A stretch of 64,000 nucleotides of DNA, taken from the NCBI GenBank assembly GCA_002049455.2, contig KV918933.1, forward strand, positions 95,332 to 159,331. Direction: 5' to 3'. Positions 49,101-56,423 of the stretch are shown piece by piece. Under the pieces are notes generated by a model. That model saw nothing but the letters and a program-made list of their open reading frames with translations. It was not told the DNA's origin and did not search any database. How positions within the stretch are numbered: the stretch's first letter is position 1; each line of letters starts with the position of its first letter. The position numbers and the translations under genes were made by a program. This stretch comes from Porphyra umbilicalis (Eukaryota > Rhodophyta > Bangiophyceae > Bangiales > Bangiaceae).

Positions 49101-49281
49101 TGTTGGGGACCGCCGTCGAATGAACGTCGGTTTGACACGCGCGGCACTGCACGTCCACGTCGTTGGTGACATTGATTGCATCGTGGCCGCCAGCCCGATC
49201 TGGCGCCAGTGGTTTCGTGCCGTGCGTGAGGCAGTGCGAGGCGGCTCCCCGCTTTACGCTGTCCGTGACACTGTACGGTGA
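46183..49281 (+). CDS. UPF1-like superfamily 1 helicase
   Basis: The ATG at 46183 gives 1032 residues. The N-terminal third is Pro-rich with a 54-bp repeat; a folded middle region precedes the helicase. Motifs: Q-motif LDDSQRSAV, Walker A GPPGTGKT at residue 517, motif II CDEAAA near 699, motif III VGNPAQLPP (Asn where relatives have Asp), LRHQYRMRP near 793, motif V VDASQGASDHVLLLSLCR near 940, motif VI RRMNVGLTRA near 980. These are diagnostic for the UPF1/SMUBP2/ZNFX1-type SF1B family, which unwinds RNA or DNA 5' to 3' using ATP. The exact subfamily cannot be told; the cysteine-rich domain of UPF1 is absent. Confidence 0.92.
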   Translation: MTVFLAPRPLQPPPVSGALLEACRPRRRFADTAGVSMVFDVDTMDVTDVDHVQAPRPSEVPRAPRVPPRRMTQSPPLSPVLPASAVPPSPLERPRSPVLPASAVPPSPLERPRSPVLPASAVPPSPLERPRSQHVPPPRAVPYRHVPATSSSPPPSHASRPLPGPASPQASSAGDAPVRQLPNPRAEYGLSVLASSTDGWVLRTGWATPTASTASLIMSPVDAAAGWQRVVLAVSVDRARQGLHLLATMCGHGAPRWGVAGPVSVSTRLLFKHPQVLVAHVNARADAFHQHLATASFVGQSTCTWNLLIKVPCPARSPAASNDAVYRVRGGVGTRHQRRTGVDRGRDIPSVLDFDVGVLCNVWFPVWDENHTQDATSRAVDAVLTRRVFPDAKDGEPRRVQLMVTIRGRLPRACPSSVALSVTADASSDAAEFHGLARWASLPVDLQASLAMYTPTAAYVPTTHSAHGSGYRTDARVAEFGADLDDSQRSAVCLALDAVLGGGDRGGGDVTTQLINGPPGTGKTRTLVALIRCVEAAGLDALVVSRTNVAANEVLAALHEHFPSESTISRDARRVVRIGLAPPDGNPVSQAHVDAVVARCVAAEHPHVQAEYEAASGLVASLTAGPRRHDGYPAPPDQQAVAHAVDAQERLRRAEKALDATTRSTRRAVCATARMLVTTIASSVLSDIGGRGCSLIICDEAAAVSTPAVVSSVVRAPRCGRGGADGGRGGDSGRRRGDTDPADTTRCVVLVGNPAQLPPSAGPVAYRGATVAMGLSAFERCVSGRRHVCTTLRHQYRMRPALSRIPYLLIYARTTGSRHQPHSARLAALDVSGGHPPWMANIPAVLVESTSSSALRHQGRDVGSCSVRNDFEVTLVKRSLVNIIRAWHAAAAPHELRVRVVAPYAAQVAALAVAVADVTAEHVTRVRSSVYRLTVKVDTVDASQGASDHVLLLSLCRTARAEDLGTRRAGIGFVGDRRRMNVGLTRAALHVHVVGDIDCIVAASPIWRQWFRAVREAVRGGSPLYAVRDTVR
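46418..46579 (+). repeat. 54-bp in-frame repeat in the helicase N-terminus, three units
   Basis: Three units encode SPVLPASAVPPSPLERPR. The second and third are identical at the DNA level and the first differs slightly, indicating recent expansion. Confidence 0.92.
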
Positions 49282-49470
49282 CATGGCCATTGACGACACG
49301 TTGCCACGGACGGATTGGTTTCTTGCATCTGTGTGTGCCGGTCGTTGTTCAGGGTGTGGGGTGCCGGGGGTATGGCGTGACGCGGGCGTTTGTGCTCGGA
49401 CTGAGAGGGGCGTGCCACGCACTCCCAATCCATCATGGCGTGCAGCTAGTAGAACAAGAACCACGGCGTT

Positions 49471-49745
49471 TGTACAGGCGCCGGCCCAACGGGGTTTAGT
49501 CGACACCAGGAATCATCTCGAGCCGCCATCCGGCTCATCAGTACCCTCCCCCCGAGGCATTCACGAGGTCCTCTTCCTCTGCTGAGACACACACCCACCA
49601 CAATACCTGTACAGGCGCCGACCTAACAGTGTATGGTCCACACCAGAAACATCACGAGTCGCCATCCGACTCATCAGTACTCCCCCCGAAGCCCCCCGTC
49701 ACGTCCTCTTCCTCTGTTGAGACACACGCCTCATCCAACTTGCGG
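49471..49745. repeat. tandem duplication, 137-bp offset
   Basis: A segment starting tgtacaggcgcc at 49471 recurs at 49608 with about 85 percent identity by eye and includes gccatccg[ga]ctcatcagtac and cctcttcctctg[ct]tgagacac. The right copy contains the C-terminal codons (STEEEDVTGGF, STDESDGDS) of the minus-strand ORF, so the left copy is a duplicate of that gene's 3' end. Confidence 0.85.
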
Positions 49746-50530
49746 TTGCCGGCCTCCCGCAGCACTGTCTCACGGGTGGCAAGTTTTGCCATTGCCGCTG
49801 CGTTCTCCGCCACCAGCTGTCGTTCCGTCGCGTTCGCAACACACTTGTGGATGGTACGCACACAGGCAAGGTTGACAGGAGCAGGCCCGCCCTCCATGAA
49901 TGCCGGTCCGGGCCCCTGCGACGCACGCACACCCGCGGCAGTGTTGGTCGTGCCGACGACCCCCCCCAAGGCCGTAGAATACATGGTCTCGACGGGCGCA
50001 CCGGAGACGGCAGGAGTAGGCAAAGGCGGTGCCGTGGGCGGTCGCGCGGGGGTACCTCGTGCGGCGGCAGACAAAGCAGCGGCAGCTGCACTGACGAGCG
50101 TCATGGGAGCATGGGCGGTACCCGTCGCCGGTGCGACCGCGTCGTTGGTGGCAACTGGTACCTGGGCATATAGTGCCGCGGCCCACATCGGAGCGGTGTC
50201 GACAGGCGTGTTGACAGCCGCAATCGCGGCCGGCGCACCGCCCGTCGGGGTGGCGAGCGCCGAGGGGCCTGCCGGTTGGTTGACCACGGGGAGCGTCGGC
50301 AAAGGTACCACCGGGGCGGACCGCCGGCGACCGTCTGGCGTTGCCTTCCAGCGACCGTTCTTGTTGTGCCGTTCGGAGTATAGCGCGTTGTACCTGGTCC
50401 GCAGCGCGGGAGCTGGTAGCCCTTGTCGTTCTTGCCGCGGGATGCCGTAGGCCACAGAGTTGACATCCGCACACACGTCGTCATTGTCACTACCACCGCC
50501 CGTTTGTCTTGACACGTAGGGCTCGGGTGG
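49652..50530 (-). CDS. continuation of the bZIP-like frame: Ala/Pro-rich protein with acidic C-terminus
   Basis: Same phase as 50531-50731 but separated by one TGA and without an ATG near its start. It reads RTRYNALYSERHNKNGRWKA, a basic patch, then a long Ala/Pro/Thr-rich region, a coiled coil (ERQLVAENAAAMAKLATRETVLREAG) and an acidic tail ending DESDGDS. The sequence is clearly protein-like, so the TGA is either a nonsense mutation, part of a short unrecognised intron, or read through. An Ala/Pro-rich acidic region would suit a transcription activation domain. Confidence 0.55.
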   Translation of the reverse strand, partial: PPEPYVSRQTGGGSDNDDVCADVNSVAYGIPRQERQGLPAPALRTRYNALYSERHNKNGRWKATPDGRRRSAPVVPLPTLPVVNQPAGPSALATPTGGAPAAIAAVNTPVDTAPMWAAALYAQVPVATNDAVAPATGTAHAPMTLVSAAAAALSAAARGTPARPPTAPPLPTPAVSGAPVETMYSTALGGVVGTTNTAAGVRASQGPGPAFMEGGPAPVNLACVRTIHKCVANATERQLVAENAAAMAKLATRETVLREAGNRKLDEACVSTEEEDVTGGFGGSTDESDGDS

Positions 50531-50731
50531 TCACGGTACGGCAGGGAGCGTCTTCTGCCGAACAGTCGTGAAATCCCGCTGGCTCTGGCGCAGCTCTTGG
50601 AATACGGCGTAGGCCAGCTGGTCGTGGCTCTTGTACGCGCCGGCAAGCAACTCCACCAGAGCGGCCACATTGTCGTGCAGCCGGTCGCGCTTGCGTGCTC
50701 GAGAGGCAGCACAACGGGCCCGGTTGGACAT
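50531..50731 (-). CDS. bZIP-like DNA-binding domain, short ORF
   Basis: The ATG at 50731 gives MSNRARCAASRARKRDRLHDN, matching the bZIP basic region pattern N-x7-R with SR at the right place. Leucines sit at heptad spacing (L in RDRL, then L in VAALVELL) for about two heptads before AGAYKSHDQLAYAVF. The ORF ends after 66 codons at TGA (50531-50533), then continues in frame as the next feature. A transcription factor is likely if both parts are one protein. Confidence 0.6.
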   Translation of the reverse strand: MSNRARCAASRARKRDRLHDNVAALVELLAGAYKSHDQLAYAVFQELRQSQRDFTTVRQKTLPAVP

Positions 50732-51484
50732 ATGCTTGCCTTCCTTGGAGCGAGAAGCGCATGGTTGCTTCGCGGCGGGGTCACGACCGAGGCATGACGT
50801 GGATGTTGTTTGGTTGGCGCCCCTCGCAGTGTCATTGAGCACCAAGATTTAAGAGTTCGCGGTCAAACTTCCACGGTGGGCGGGCGGGTGCGGCTCTAGC
50901 GCTCTGGCCTCGATGCTAAGCACGTTACGGGGCGCCGCCCGTCGGACGGCAACGCCACCCTTTCGGCACTTGTGGAGGGCGCGTTTCCCAACCGTTGGTG
51001 GGTGCGGCCGCTATGGGCCAACCCCGCGTGTCATAATCCAAAAGAAGAATCAAGCGCGTCAGCGGGGCGGAGGCGGGTACGTCGGCGCGCGCCCCCATCC
51101 CCCAATGCTCAATGGGGCAGCCTCAGATAGCTCACACCCATTTCAGCGCACCTCACCCACTGCTCGCCCCAGCCAACAGCCTAGCTAGGCGGCTCCACAG
51201 CTTCGCTGACGGCTTTGTCAAAGGCTGTGCTGGGGGCTCGTACGGGCCCCCACCCGGCAACTGCGGCTGTGTCTCTTGAGCATCGACCCGCGCTTCATTA
51301 CCGGCTCTGGTGACTGCCTGCCTTGTCAACAACGCCGTCGTGGGCCAAGCCCTTGAGCGTTGGTGTTGACATCGTCCCCCCCCAGGCCTGTCGCGCGGGG
51401 GACCTGACCACATCCACCCCCCCCTCGCCTCCATTTGTGTGCCCTCCCCATGCGTCTACCGTTACTGCCGCCGCTTCCGCTCCT
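50732..51484. other. divergent intergenic region
   Basis: Between the bZIP-like gene (minus) and the membrane protein gene (plus). The frame upstream of 51485 is open but begins without ATG. No TATA box or repeat recognised. Confidence 0.4.
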
Positions 51485-54046
51485 ATGATTCCTGCGGCCG
51501 CGCTACCACGGAAGCGGCAGAGCGCACCGTCAATGGTGGGGCCGCCGGCTGCAGGCTGCCTCCCCATGTCCTGTCTACGCGGCCGTCGCTGGTCGGTGCG
51601 CGCCGCCTATGTGGTCACTGTCAGAGTGGCCGTCGCAGTCGCCGCTGTTGCCTTGGCAGCTGCTACTGATGGAGCGACGGGCTCAGTTGCGAAAGCCACT
51701 GCCGCGGCCGCCGTGATGCAGCCCGGGACAGCGTTCCCCGCAAGCGAAAGTATGCCCGACGGACATTGGACATCGGCGTGCTCCCTGGCTTGCATCCTGC
51801 CTGGCGCCAACTCGAAGCTGTCGGTCATGGACTCCCAATTTGTTGTCGGTGCAGACGTTTGCATCGCTCATGTGGACGACGCGGCCGCAACGATGGGGCC
51901 CGGGAACGCCACGCGGCATAGTGAAGCCACTCTCGGGCGGACACTACTAGCCATGGCTTCCGAGCAGGACCGGGGCTCCAACGGTCGCCCTGACCCCGTC
52001 GTCACGTACGAGCCCCATGCAGCCCAAGAGGCTACTCAGCCACACTGTTCCACAGGTAGCCGCCTCGTGGACGGGCGGAATTGGTGGCCGACGCACCCGG
52101 ATCTGCTCCCCATTGCCACGGATACTGTAGCCGAGACGCATCGACAACTGGTGGCGGACGAAGCGATGGTTTTTGGGGCGCTCACAATGGCACGCAACGT
52201 GCTCCACGGCAGCGTGCACCGCCAGGTCGGTGTGTACGACCTGGTCGCTGCCTCAGTCCAGCGGCTCGGCATCTGCGCTGACAAGCGATGTGACGCTGTG
52301 ATTGCCATTGATACAACTCGCCCGTCGGTGCCAAGCACCCGGTGCGTAAACGACTCTGTGACGGATGGGGGTGGTGTCACCAGAAGAGTCAGCGGCAGCG
52401 CCGGGTCGGAGTGCTCGACGACCAACGTGCCAATCATCACGCACATGGGCCCTGACGGCGTCGAGCGGCCTGTCCACATGGCGAGCTTGGACCTGCTGAC
52501 TCTCGGCCGGGGGATGCTGACTTCCCCGCGCTGGTTCAAGCGATCGGCGACGCCCTTCCACTTGGGTGGCACGCTAACGATGCAAGGACCATCGCTGAGC
52601 GTGCCGCGAAATTCGGACACGGGTCTCCTATCCATCCAAAACGGGGTGGAAAGTGTGCAATGGGACCTAAACGGTACCATGTTGGAGAGCCTGCCCTTTG
52701 ACAACAGCGACTCCCTCCCGGTGTCGTCGAGGAACACGCCATTCCTGGCGCATATCGCGACGGTGTTTTGTGCTGGGAAGCTGCGATCGTTCCTCGCGTC
52801 TTCATCGGCATGCGATGGTGTCCGCCCTTGGGGACGTGTCCACCGACCGTCTGCGTCCGTCGAGGTCGAAGGGAACATTATGGACCCCGGCGCATGGACG
52901 GGAGTCGGCAAGGTCGATTGGACGGTCACGCCCACTCGTTTGCCTACCACCGCAACGGGCGATGACCGGCAAAGAGACCGTCCCTTGACGTACGTGCGAT
53001 CCCCATGGACGACGAAGGAGCTCCCATTGAGTACGGCAGAGGCACTCTATGGCTTTGACGGGCCTCCAACGCAGGTAACACCTCTTGAGCTGCTCGGTCG
53101 CCCCTACCGGGAGGTGAATCCGTCATCAACTGTTGAAGGGCGGCTCGCCGCATCTCTCTTCCAGCGTCAACTCGTACTTCCAGCGTTGGTAAGCGCTGCG
53201 CTTTCCTCTACGGGCGAATTTGACTTCGACGCAGCGGCTATTGCGGCTTCTACGGCAGCCATTGGTAGAGAACGTGCTCGCGAGTTCAACCGCCTCTCCC
53301 ACGCGTACGACCGCCAGGTCTTTCAGGAAGAGCACCCCGCTCCGCCCGTGTCTGCTGCGGACATGACCCTTGCCACCATCGTTATCGTCCCCGAGTTGGG
53401 CGCCCTCTTCGCCTTATTGCCGACCACCAGACGGTGGAGCCGCTCCGCACTGATGGGCTTTGGAACTATCTTTGTTCTCGGCGCCGTGTCTGTAGCAGGC
53501 GTTGTCGCGCTGGCATCGCAAGAGGCGGCGGAAGCGGCGTGGCGGGCTCGGAGCTCCCGAACGGCAACCCACGCCATCTTCCCGGCTGGTTACCCTGTCG
53601 ACGAGTTTGGCGAGCAGGTGCTGACCGGCACGCTCGTGGTCATTGACAAGTCCTTTATGCTTCTAGCGCCCACCGTCTACAAGCCAACGTGGGTGCTTTT
53701 GGTGGCCGCCGTCGTGTGCGGCACTTACGTGGCAACTGCGGCCGCCATGGTGGGGCACGTGCTGATTGCCGCCCGGCGAAGATGGCGCGTCCGGCTTGCC
53801 GACGTAGAGGCGCCGCCACCCGACGAGGCCAGAGAGACATCACGTAGGGCGAGACGGTGGTGGAGACCCCGCGACCGAGGTGTCGATGAGAGCAGCGGCA
53901 GCGAAACCGATAGCACGGACGGTATTGGCACGGCCGCGGCAGGGGCGTGGCGCAGCAGCGAGGTTGGCGCCGCCTGTTCCAGGGCAACTGTGTCACCCTG
54001 GCCGGCGTCGGCTGGAGGGTTCCACTACCCGCACAGCAAGGTCTAA
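51485..54046 (+). CDS. large membrane protein of unknown family
   Basis: The ATG at 51485 gives 853 residues. A basic N-terminus (RGRRWSVR) precedes one hydrophobic segment (AAYVVTVRVAVAVAAVALAAA, about residues 40-62), a signal anchor or signal peptide. A region of about 550 residues with scattered Cys and Asn-glycosylation sites follows, including TSPRWFKRSATPFHLGGTLTM and GYPVDEFGEQVLTGTLVV. Three membrane spans follow near 627-645, 655-675 and 735-765 (YKPTWVLLVAAVVCGTYVATAAAMVGHVLI). The last about 80 residues are basic then Ser/acidic, probably cytosolic. No homologous family recognised; possibly a surface protein. Confidence 0.7.
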   Translation: MIPAAALPRKRQSAPSMVGPPAAGCLPMSCLRGRRWSVRAAYVVTVRVAVAVAAVALAAATDGATGSVAKATAAAAVMQPGTAFPASESMPDGHWTSACSLACILPGANSKLSVMDSQFVVGADVCIAHVDDAAATMGPGNATRHSEATLGRTLLAMASEQDRGSNGRPDPVVTYEPHAAQEATQPHCSTGSRLVDGRNWWPTHPDLLPIATDTVAETHRQLVADEAMVFGALTMARNVLHGSVHRQVGVYDLVAASVQRLGICADKRCDAVIAIDTTRPSVPSTRCVNDSVTDGGGVTRRVSGSAGSECSTTNVPIITHMGPDGVERPVHMASLDLLTLGRGMLTSPRWFKRSATPFHLGGTLTMQGPSLSVPRNSDTGLLSIQNGVESVQWDLNGTMLESLPFDNSDSLPVSSRNTPFLAHIATVFCAGKLRSFLASSSACDGVRPWGRVHRPSASVEVEGNIMDPGAWTGVGKVDWTVTPTRLPTTATGDDRQRDRPLTYVRSPWTTKELPLSTAEALYGFDGPPTQVTPLELLGRPYREVNPSSTVEGRLAASLFQRQLVLPALVSAALSSTGEFDFDAAAIAASTAAIGRERAREFNRLSHAYDRQVFQEEHPAPPVSAADMTLATIVIVPELGALFALLPTTRRWSRSALMGFGTIFVLGAVSVAGVVALASQEAAEAAWRARSSRTATHAIFPAGYPVDEFGEQVLTGTLVVIDKSFMLLAPTVYKPTWVLLVAAVVCGTYVATAAAMVGHVLIAARRRWRVRLADVEAPPPDEARETSRRARRWWRPRDRGVDESSGSETDSTDGIGTAAAGAWRSSEVGAACSRATVSPWPASAGGFHYPHSKV

Positions 54047-55438
54047 ACCACGTTACTCCAAACCGCGCATTCCGGGAGAAATCGAGTGCGGATCACTGCA
54101 GGTCGCTCTGCAAGGTGGCCTCAATGGCCCCGTAGGGACTGATTTTATCACCCAGAAGCATGCAGACTGTCGCTACCGCCGTGCTTTCCGAAGAGGCTAT
54201 GGCGGCCCTGGCATCGATGAGGTGCTGTAGGAAGCTTATGTACCTGCATTCTTGATCGTCAAGACTAGAACTTTGGCACCCATGGCTTTGGGGCCTCACA
54301 TCGCCTTGCGTCTTGTCACCAAGGGTTTCATGTACACGATTTCATTGAGAATGCAAAAAAAAAAACAGAAAATTTGCTGTCGGCAACACAAACGATGAAT
54401 GAAATTTGCGCACATTCTCCGTGGAATGGATAGATCTGGTGCATGTTACTCTCTGTACTATGCAGATATGTTGCACGACCTGTGGTGATTTGGACAGACG
54501 TTGTGCACAACCAGGTCGTACCTTGCATATTCTGGCATGCCCTGGTGTCGTGATTAGCTTACTCCAGCACCTTAGTTTGCTTGTGTTGCTTGGAACTGTA
54601 CATCAAGCAGCCAAAGCTCAGCAGATTCGAGCTGCAGACCTGCACGGCCAGCAATGCTGATCGGCTCGATCTGGATCGCTTCTCACCACCTCACACAGTC
54701 CCCGCTCATCGTCCCGCACAGCACCACGAGGAGCTCTCACGTTCTGACCAGGTTTTGTCCACACCAAGGCACTTTTTGGCGATGCCCGGCCTCACGGCCA
54801 TGGGACACGTGCCTTTCTTGGAAGGATGACTGGTACTCCTCCCAATGGCAGCCTGAAATGCAGGTTCCAGATGAAAATCTGCGCAAGTGGGTGTCCTGAG
54901 GTTGCAGGACTCCATGCGCTTTTCTGCATGCCTCGACACGCGTTTGGTGCATGTTCGCAGTAGTCTAACACAGGCACGAGAGATTCCTGTGCAGGTGGCG
55001 TGCACCTCGCACCAGATTTTGTGTCGGAAGCCAACTCAAGTTTATCAGGTCTGACGGTCCCTGCAGAAAGATGCCGCAAGAATATTGTTCATATTACACA
55101 AAACCATGCGGGTTCCCCCGCGCCACGTACCAGGTATGACCCACGGACGGAATTTTCATGTCCATCTTTGTTCGTGAGGGGAGCTCTGGTACCATGCCAT
55201 AATTGTCAATGTCGACAAGAAATGGTCGTTCCAATGCGGAAACAGGGCTCTCTGCAGGCCCTCTGTTGGGCGTGCGAACGGCCAACGGATCCGTGCAAGA
55301 GGCTGGAATCGACGGTCGTGCGGCTGAGGGGGTAACGTGGTTTTGATCCTGCTGTGCCGTCGTCGTAGATAGGCGACGGAGGGGGTGGCTGGGCGTGACG
55401 GGCAGCGGGTGGATGGCACCTCGAAGAGTGCCATAGTA
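54047..55438. other. non-coding, AT-richer region
   Basis: No gene recognised. A12 at about 54354-54365 interrupts ordinary sequence. The rest is of mixed composition with only short frames and may include the 3' UTR of the membrane-protein gene and old mobile DNA. Confidence 0.45.
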
Positions 55439-55879
55439 TTGCTGATCCCCCAATTCTGTCCTCATCGACCAGGAACGGTTCCTGGCGGTACGGTTCTTGT
55501 GGAACTGGCCATCTATTGGTTAAACGCAGCGGTAAACAGCTGCTCAGCACGAATATGAGACGTCCTATTGGCTCTCCCACCGCCACTTCCGTGCAGAACC
55601 GAGATCCTTCTTTTTCTTGAGATTTTCTTCCGATCCCTTCCGTGTCAAGAGAGCAACCGGCCTGCAATCGTTGGGATATCGAGATTTTCTGGGAGATACG
55701 CAGAAAAGTGCAGAAAAACGAAGGCGTCGATTGTGCGATTGGGGGCCGTACGGGCACATTCTGTAAAGATCGGGCCGGACATGCACTGCTGTCGGACTGC
55801 TCGACCAATGAGAGATCTGCATTCATTGCCGTTCCACTACCGTTCCGGGGCGATGAGGACAGAATTGGGGGATCAGCAA
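55439..55879. mobile_element. MITE of 441 bp with TA target duplication
   Basis: The ends are inverted repeats of 41 bp with two mismatches; the outer 29 bases, beginning ttgctgatcccccaattctg, are identical. TA flanks both sides (55437-55438 and 55880-55881). No coding capacity. TA duplications point to a Tc1/mariner or pogo-type transposase; the pogo-like gene at 10759 is a relative in principle, but its ends were not found so a link cannot be tested here. Confidence 0.85.
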
Positions 55880-55929
55880 TATCCCGGTCGGAAATCCTGA
55901 TCTCTTGCGTGTTGCTATCCCGATCGTTT

Positions 55930-56066
55930 TCTACAGCCGCTTTCCAAAAATCGAACACTGCGTGTTGCACAACTCCTGCAAAACGGCCTCCACGCGGTCG
56001 TACAGCCGTTCTCCCAAAAATCCCGCACTCCAACAGTTGCAAAAGAGTTCCAAATCGGCCTCTGCG
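55930..56066 (-). repeat. dispersed repeat, uninterrupted copy (empty site of the 796-bp element)
   Basis: On the minus strand 55997-56064 reads continuously through the point where the 796-bp transposon sits at 4810. A second, diverged version (gttgtgcaacacgc, then tttggaaagcggctgtag) lies next to it at 55930-55990, so the repeat is itself partly duplicated. Confidence 0.8.
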
Positions 56067-56423
56067 GGGTCGTTCATCACCGACCCCCCACCCCCCCCGC
56101 CTTTTCCACCCTTGGGCTGAGAACGCAGCCACACGGTTCGCCGAGAGCCACTCGTGGGGGCACTGGTTGTTTTGGGGAGGGGGGGGGCGCCGCCATGAGC
56201 GCGGCGCGCGCCGCACGAGGCGGGCGGGGGGCGGGGGGCGGGGGTGGCGCCAGTCCCAGGGGGGGGTCACGCAGAGGCGGGGTCCTTGCAACGCCGTCGC
56301 GCGCCGAGGCGGTGCGGTCCCGGACCCTGTGGCACAACAAACAACAACCAAACACGGGCAAGGGCATCTGAAACAGCCCCCCCATTCACATTGTGGCGGC
56401 CGCGACCGGTCCCCCACCCCGCG

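Noticed and set aside
24242-50533. Altered genetic code to explain in-frame TAG (24242, 46159) and TGA (50531)
   Set aside because: The kinase, Gag, helicase and membrane-protein ORFs end at normal stops and contain none inside; the three cases are better explained by mutation, introns or read errors.
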